Origin: Trematomus loennbergii
Lineage: Eukaryota; Chordata; Actinopteri; Perciformes; Nototheniidae
NCBI GenBank assembly: GCA_012861695.1
Contig: JAAOOA010001170.1
Location: forward strand, 77,501-141,500
Direction: 5' to 3'
DNA: 64,000 nt
Part shown: one piece after another, positions 58,187 through 64,000 of the stretch
Numbering within the stretch: position 1 is the stretch's first letter
How the letters are laid out: every line of letters begins with the position of its first letter
Position numbers and translations under genes: made by a program
The notes under the pieces: generated by a model
Told to the model about the DNA's origin: nothing
Databases searched by the model: none
What the model saw: only the letters and a program-made list of their open reading frames with translations

Positions 58187-60660
58187 GCCATTGAACACAA
58201 CTTTTGATCAGAAAAACAGCAAAAGGTAAGACATTTCTCCCGTGTTGGCTACCTAAAGCTACGTCGTGTGTTGTCTGGGTTTGCTTCCTGTGTCGCGAGT
58301 TTTGATCGCTCAGTGATGATACTTTATATTTCTGGAATCTCAGCTTGCTAATCGATATCTTGTTTGTGCAGATCCGATAAGTAATAAGGGTATTTTACCG
58401 TGAGTTCTGTGCTAAGTGCGTTAGCATTTTTTCACTCAGGGCTCATTTAGACGCTTCTTGTGAGACTTGTGTTTTGTTTCGGTAAAAATGGTTCGTATCG
58501 TCAGGTAGCTGAGTTTCTTCCCCGTTAAGTGGGTATGACACATTAATAGGTTTTTAAATGTTAAGAAGCCCTGAGACACAGTTTTGTGAAAAAAAGCCCG
58601 TAGCTCCTCTCAATAAGCAAAGGCGCAACTTACTCCAGCTAAACCAATCGTCTGCGTCTTATCCCCACAGCCAATCACAGCACACCCGGCAAACGCTTAA
58701 ATCTGCTCTTTCTCTCCCCTGCAGCATCGTTTAGGAGAACTGATGCAAGCACAGTCGTTTACTCGCTGCGTCACTAGACACGATAAACAAAAAACCATGT
58801 CCGATTCGGACCAAAATCCCTTCCGATGCCGATCCCAGCACCATCTGTGAGATTGCTTCCACATCCTCAAGCGGCCGGCACACCAGCGCCCGGGTAGCCT
58901 CCCGAACCAGCTCCCCCTCAGCAGAGACAGGCTTTCTCCTGTCTCAACTCGAAGAGCAGGGCATCTCCCCCCTCCAGGCCTTCCCCTTCCCCAGCTCCGA
59001 GAACTGGCAGCACTCGCTACAAGCCGTCTTCCCAGCCAGGAGTCAGCCGATCCAGCAGGCCCCCTCGCCGAGCCCAGTCGCGGACGTGGGGGCAAAAGAT
59101 CTTGCAAATCAGCCTACGCAGAGGCCCCTCCAGCAAAGAAGAAAACCTCACTTCTCGCCAACCCTCCCACCCCAGGGAGCTCCGCAGAGCAGCAGCCACC
59201 AGACACCAGCGTCATCACATCGCTACAATCCCTGGCCAACTCCCTGCACAACATCGATGCACGATTGCAATCTCTGGAGAGAGCATCCACTTCCGCCTCA
59301 TCTACCATCACTGCAGCTCAATCTTCCATGATGCTCCCAGGGCCCTCGCACTTCCAGCCCATTTCACTTCCGCAAGACGGGGCCATCGCTCATTCCCTGG
59401 CCTCAGCCACTCTAGCCCCACCCCTAGGTAGGCCGTACATGCCAAAGGCAGCTAATATTTCAACCCGGCTGAGGGTAAAAATATTACAAGGTAAAGACAT
59501 TAACTTGGTCAGCCTTTTTCTTCCCTCTCCCGAGTGCGAGTAAAATATCACCAGGTTAAGGCATCAGATCCCCACCTTAACAGAGACCTTAACATCGGGC
59601 AGTTTCTTGTAGCTTTTGGAGTTTATAGGGATGTGATCTGCTCCGTTTACCCCGAGAGGAGACAAGAGCTCGACAGCTACCTGGCGCTAATTGGGGACCT
59701 AAGCCAGAATTATGCAAAAAACGTATTCTTTCAATACCATAAAAGTTTCTCCAGCAAAGCTGCTCTCTTCATTTCACAGGCAAACAGTCGCTTGGACTGG
59801 TCCGTGTGTAACGGAGTTACAAATGTGTAGGCTATAAATAATTATTAGTTTATAAATTAGGTTGTGAATTTTAGATTGTTTCCTTTTAATATTTTTGAGT
59901 AATGTTTCTAGTGGGAACACTTTCCCGTTGCACATCGTTTTCTACTTCCTGTATGTCATTTCCGCTTTCCCCTCACACTGAAGTGAGCACTGCTGAGGGT
60001 AAGCTGTGCTAGGAATTGTGTGACAGTTCATTACAATTTTGTGTGGTAAACCGGCTATTTAAGTTTATGAAAGTGATGTATGTATTGTTAAGTGTCAATT
60101 TGGGTATATTATTAACCCGTTTTTGTTTTTGTAACCGTAAGAAATTGTATTTTTGAGTGATATTTACGGTGTGGTTTTGGCGGGAAATAGACGCGATCTG
60201 CATCATTTTCTTTGTTTACATGTCAACACTTTCTGACTTTTCTTTCTTTTCTTTTGTAAAGATGTGCAACGCAGATGTAAAGAGAATGTTGTTTTTGTTC
60301 TCAGGTATGTTTGTGTTTGTATTTTGTGTGGTTACTTAAAAATAAGATGTTCTTGGTCATTTAATAATTTCTCATTGTATAAATAAGCTAGTATGTATAC
60401 ATAAATACTAGGGACACTGAAGTGAGCACTGCTGAGGATGTGCAACGCGGATGTAAAGAGAATGTTGTTTTTGTTCTCAGAATAAATGCCAGAAAAGACA
60501 CCCAGATGCTTCGCTATCGTTTCCTGATCGATAACAGGTCGCTTACGGTTGTGACCCGTTACACGTACAGTGATGGCCATCGGAGGCGCCCCCTTGATCA
60601 CCTGCATCCACTGCGGTAACCCAGGCCACATTGCTCCCTTCTGCCCCATAGTAGCAGTTG
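58187..60660 (+). pseudogene. Gag-like gene of a retroelement with 5' intron, broken (copy C)
   Basis: A donor (AAAAG|GTAAGAC, GT at 58226) and an acceptor (TCTCTCCCCTGCAG, exon start 58725) outline a 5' untranslated intron. Coding starts near 58798 (MSDSDQNP). The frame changes near 58820, 59100 and 59540. Recognisable parts are a Ser/Pro-rich N-region, a coiled-coil-like SLQSLANSLHNIDARLQSLE, then a conserved core with LNRDLNIGQFLVAFGVYRDV and KSFSSKAALFISQANSRLDW. The core resembles Gag-like proteins of fish tyrosine-recombinase (DIRS/Ngaro-type) retroelements, from memory. A solo LTR (59807-60563) interrupts it. Beyond the LTR the frame resumes with a CCHC zinc knuckle (C-IH-C-GNPG-H-IAPF-C, 60603-60644). 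No reverse transcriptase or recombinase is present. Confidence 0.6.
59807..60563 (+). mobile_element. Solo LTR-like insertion in the Gag-like gene
   Basis: It begins TGTAACGG and ends CCGTTACA, the TG...CA inverted termini usual for LTRs. The outer bases CGTG and CGTA match at three of four positions. Taking it out leaves the Gag-like frame continuous across the junction. It contains two exon-like blocks, each repeated once in spliced order (see findings). In copy B the first third is deleted. Confidence 0.55.
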
Positions 60661-60949
60661 ACTTTTCACAGAATTTGAGTTATTTTTTCAGAAGTTTTCT
60701 TTTTTTCTCAAAATTATGACTTTTCTCAGAAATTCAGAATTTTTGAGGAAAGTCATAATTTATTTGACCTTTTTCTCAGAATTTGACTTTTTTTCTACAC
60801 AAAATCCCAAACCAAATGGAGGAATCCCATTGGAGCAGGAGATGATGCCTTCAGGGACCAACACATTTCCAGGGAGATGATGCCTTCAGGGACCCACACA
60901 GAAACACATCCCATCACAGTTCTTCAGATATTAGGGATATTAAACTGAC
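60661..60949. other. TTCTCAGAATTTGAC-like repeats and flank
   Basis: Short T-rich repeats in both orientations at about 60660-60800, then a 26-bp direct repeat (GATGATGCCTTCAGGGACC) at about 60840 and 60876. No gene. Confidence 0.5.
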
Positions 60950-61149
60950 CTAGTCGCCTGGCGAGGCCGAAGTCGATGAGCTTGATTTTGCTCCCGGTCT
61001 TCCCCACACACATGATGTTCTCTGGCTTCAGGTCCAGGTGCACGATGCCCTGCTTGTGGATGAAGTTCACCTTGTCGATGATCTGCAGCATGTATTTAAT
61101 CACCTCTCTCTCCGTCAGCTCAAAGTCTTCATCGATTCATCAACTCCTG
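60950..61149 (-). pseudogene. MYLK-like kinase exon (copy C)
   Basis: Minus-strand exon block with acceptor AACAG (beyond 61149) and donor CTAG|GTCAGT (before 60950). It reads [20 protein letters not shown], then [17 protein letters not shown] and [12 protein letters not shown]. The HLDLKPEN catalytic loop and DFG site are those of the myosin light chain kinase family, where His-Leu-Asp replaces the common His-Arg-Asp. The frame is intact from DEDFEL to the donor, but the bases between the acceptor and DEDFEL contain stops or a small deletion relative to the family. With no other kinase exon in the window it is probably a stranded copy of a MYLK exon. Confidence 0.75.
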
Positions 61150-61815
61150 CTGTTATTAATATATAATAATGTTCCTGAGTCTTACTGAAACTTCACAGAG
61201 TGAAGTGAGTCCAGTGTGTGATGTGAAAAGAGGCCACGTCTGTAAGACAAAACGTTTCAATTCCCATTCGCTGGTCATAACATGAGCCGGGACTGTAATA
61301 TAGCCAACCCGGTATCACGGCAAGACGTGAACATGTGACGATCTACCATGCTGGGAAACGTGAATATGTCACGGTTTCGTCCCTTCAAATGTGACAGTTA
61401 CACGGTATTGTTAACATGGCCCAACCCGGAAGTGCCTAGCAAATGGTCTACCGCGCCTATTGGTCGGTTTTTAATCGTCACACTCGATTTTGCCGATTTT
61501 CTTGTTGTCCTAGCTGGTCGACACCTCTTTTAGCAGAAACAAAGGCTACATTAATGTATTAAATCGATGTTAATCCATGTGTGTGGAGGTGAGGATGTGG
61601 AATTAACGGATGTGACGTTGTGCGATTGCGTTTACAAACTCTTCAACTACAACCCTAATTATATTTAAAACATTTTAGACGGCCTCACGAAATACTTTAA
61701 TGTTAATTAAAATGTAAATGTGAAGGAATGTGTGTAATGTGGTGATTGACATTATTCACCCACGGATCTATGGGTTGGGGGTATTGTTCCGCACGGACAT
61801 TTTAGTTAACCGGAC
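61150..61815. other. Shared flank, end of copies B and C
   Basis: It matches 31366-32079 with small indels. Repeated CACGGCAAGACGTGAACATGTGACG-like phrases (shown in part) at 61310-61380 suggest a mobile-element remnant. No gene. Confidence 0.4.
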
Positions 61816-61817
61816 TC

Positions 61818-63357
61818 CTGTTGATGTGAAATCCGAAAACATTTAAAAAATAATAATAATACTTTATTCAGAGTTTCCTTGCTTTTCTCTTTGGAGGTCA
61901 TCACATAACGGCATTGTAATACACGGTTCGGCTGCATTAAATATGACATATCTGCCGTAGTTCTGTATTTATCGAGCCCTGATGAGAAGACTTCCGGACA
62001 AACAGGAAGCACTGCCGCCAAAACTGAAAACGTGACGTGGATCATAAATATATCAGCAATTAAACAACATCTTACATTTATTTTCACACAATACGTCTCC
62101 TTGCAGTATCAATACTAATTCGGTTGACTTTTATATTTGATCCAATTGGTAGATAGGCTGTATTTACACCATAACGGTGCACAGCTGATAGAAAGGCACA
62201 TCTAGTGGTTAAAGCACGTTATTTAATTTTATTATTTTATTATTTTTCACAAAAATGAAACCATCAATAGCAGAAACAGAATTAACTGTCATTAGTAAAC
62301 CACCCAAAAAAAAGATCATAAATGGTTTTGTTTTATATTTTAAGGATAATAATAGCAATGTAACACTGTCTATGACACTTACTGTATAACACTGATTTGA
62401 AAAACATACAGAAAACACGAATTCACTGCCCTTAATAAAGTATTTAAATATACATTTCAGGTGTGCTGTTTTGTTTAGATCATTGACATCTGGAGCTCTT
62501 TTAATGTCCTTTTTGATTATTGTTACACCAGGTCTTGTCAAAACCTTTATTCCATATTCAATATCCATTACTAAACAAAACAGCAATTCTACTCCACTAC
62601 AATTCAGAGGTTAACCTGGTATTTTTACTCCACTACATTTATTTTAGTTACTTTGCAGATTCTGATTAATGATGTGAAATATAAACAACCCTTAAATCAG
62701 GCTTTAGTTACACGTGAGTAAAATTCAGGGAAAGGTGATTGTCAAGTGCCAACAATCAGGAGAGATATTTGATAGTTGCTGCTTGAGAAGACTAAACATT
62801 TATCTGCAGATCTAAAGTATATTCATTACTCGTTATTCTCTACTAATAGTTAATTAAAGACTGTATATAATGGCTATTTTGCATATCCCTTTCAAGATTT
62901 TCTAAGGATCATTGACATATCATATACACAACTAATTCAATAACGTGCTTTAACCACTAGGCGGTGCACACAAGGTACACACAGCCATAATAACTTTGTA
63001 TTATTAGTGTAGGACACTTGTGTATGTATAACATCTGAAGATGTGTAGTTTTATTCATGTTTTCACAATTGTACAGGATATTGCTATATTATTTCACATG
63101 TTTTACTTCTAATATCTGATTTGTAAAACATCACAGACAGAAAGGTATATCCGTCATTTAACAGTAAGCTATTGAAATTCTGAATCCATAGATGTGTCTC
63201 CCATCACCCAAATCCCCTGACTATTCTCTCAACTCAGTATTTACATTCTTATATTCAAAGAAAACCAGTAATATCTTTAAAAACGACAAGTCCTTTTATA
63301 TCAGCTGTGCACCGTTATGGTGTATAACGTATTTTTTTTCGGATTTCACATCAACAG
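61818..63357. mobile_element. Element with CTGTTGATGTGAAATCCG ends, nested structure
   Basis: CTGTTGATGTGAAATCCG at 61818 is inverted as CGGATTTCACATCAACAG ending at 63357. A second inverted pair (ACCATAACGGTGCACAGCTG near 62169, its complement near 63302) lies inside. Part of the interior (about 62585-62720) is a fragment of the ACTTGAGTAAAAGTA-type hAT. The target duplication is not visible: the left end abuts the end of copy C and the right end abuts an LTR. A 125-codon minus-strand frame at 62209-62586 has no recognised domain. Confidence 0.55.
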
Positions 63358-64000
63358 TGTTGGGATAGAACACCTCTGCTACGCGCCGTTCGTTGGATGA
63401 GGCTGAAATCTCTATTAAAATAAGAAAGGAATTGAAAACACCGGAATCAAAGTTATAACAAATTATCTGAGTTTACTTCTAGTAGGAAACCAAACACATA
63501 TACAAGTTATACAGAGTATTCGAGTACCCCGGGCTTTTTAGATTCGTGATGCGATGCGGCTAAAATGTATCGGGATCAAACCACCCATCGAACGAGAAGA
63601 GAGTGCCTTCTGTCAATGATGCGATGCGGACACAGTTTAACGGAGTCAACCACTCACCAAACCCAAAAAGCATTTTTACACACACAAACATTAGTATTTC
63701 TATCTATTTTTGGGGCGGAGATTGCTCAACTCTTCCTTCCCATTTTTCTCCCAAGCGAATCAGAGAACCCCTGGGGAGGGGCTGTTTAAACTGACCACCT
63801 CCCCCAAGTGCCCTGACTGGCTGGATTTGCTTCTGGTGAGGTCAATAGTTCTCCCCAGGACTTGAAATTCCAAAGTCCCCTAAGGTCAAAAGTAAATTCT
63901 TATCTCCGTCCCGATCTCCCCTCCCTACCTTTTCCAGGGGAGTTATCTCATAAACTTTTCTTTTTCAAACAATTAAACCTTTAGTGCCCCCATAAAAAGA
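63358..64000 (-). mobile_element. Third retroviral LTR, antisense, diverged and cut by the window end
   Basis: Read on the minus strand it ends ...AACA next to 63357 and follows the LTRs at 57248-58054 through the AACGAACGGCGCG, ATTGAAAACACCGG-complement and GCGGAGATTG blocks. It differs from them much more than they differ from each other and has extra sequence at about 63530-63660. Whether it is solo or belongs to a provirus beyond the window cannot be seen. Confidence 0.75.

Larger units (their letters stand above)
32776..61815 (+). repeat. Segmental duplication copy C (direct)
   Basis: It matches copy A (reverse complement) from 32776 to 46331 and copy B from 40716 to 61815. Sequences found only here are 33425-37426, the Harbinger element 39569-40045, the THAP element 47282-48410 and the provirus interior. 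The left limit is set by similarity to copy A; the 170-bp repeats may extend it to about 32510. Confidence 0.85.

Noticed and set aside
58697..59107. 136-codon minus-strand frame
   Set aside because: Shadow of the Gag-like gene on the plus strand in GC-rich sequence.
62209..62586. 125-codon minus-strand frame
   Set aside because: Lies in nested transposon DNA; no domain and AT-rich composition.
1..64000. tRNA or rRNA genes
   Set aside because: No cloverleaf with A and B box spacing or rRNA core was recognised by eye; the only tRNA-like string is the retroviral primer site.

Overview
The window reads as repeat-rich nuclear DNA of a teleost fish. The evidence is three copies of an intronless fish-type odorant receptor gene, intron-containing gene fragments with GT/AG splice sites, a fish-type endogenous retrovirus, and many hAT, PIF/Harbinger, TTAA-specific and THAP-encoding DNA transposons. 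I see no convincingly intact protein-coding gene. Most coding material is broken receptor, transposon or retroviral sequence, plus a few isolated exons.

Layout. 1-8727: left flank with two candidate short multi-exon genes (187-861 on +, about 6929-7950 on -), a TTAA-flanked transposon and small repeats. 8728-9650: a hAT-like element lying exactly at one end of the duplicated block. 9651-61815: one segmental duplication present as three copies. Copy A (9651-20448) is inverted. Copy B (20449-32079) and copy C (about 32776-61815) are direct. The full unit, read in the + sense of copy C, is: degenerate 170-bp tandem repeat, 71-bp palindrome, THAP transposon, AT-rich non-coding stretch, repeat array with micro-exon-like cores, odorant receptor, 51-bp minisatellite in a LINE 3' end, hAT element with a nested TTAA element, second LINE tail, retrovirus, Gag-like retroelement gene, MYLK-like kinase exon. 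Each copy lacks part of it. 61818-64000: a further inverted-repeat element and an antisense retroviral LTR cut by the window edge.

The copies act as a natural experiment because the same sites are filled in one copy and empty in another. The hAT inside the THAP exon is in A and C, so it predates that split. A Harbinger element, a THAP element with long inverted repeats and a 4-kb insertion are in C only. An 841-bp hAT is in A only. Copy B holds a solo LTR where copy C holds a provirus with the same 4-bp target duplication. Copy B has also lost about 1.9 kb that C retains.

The receptor in copy A has one frameshift; those in B and C have many. The provirus has lost gag and nearly all of pol, and its env has several breaks. 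All identities come from reading motifs by eye; no database search was possible.
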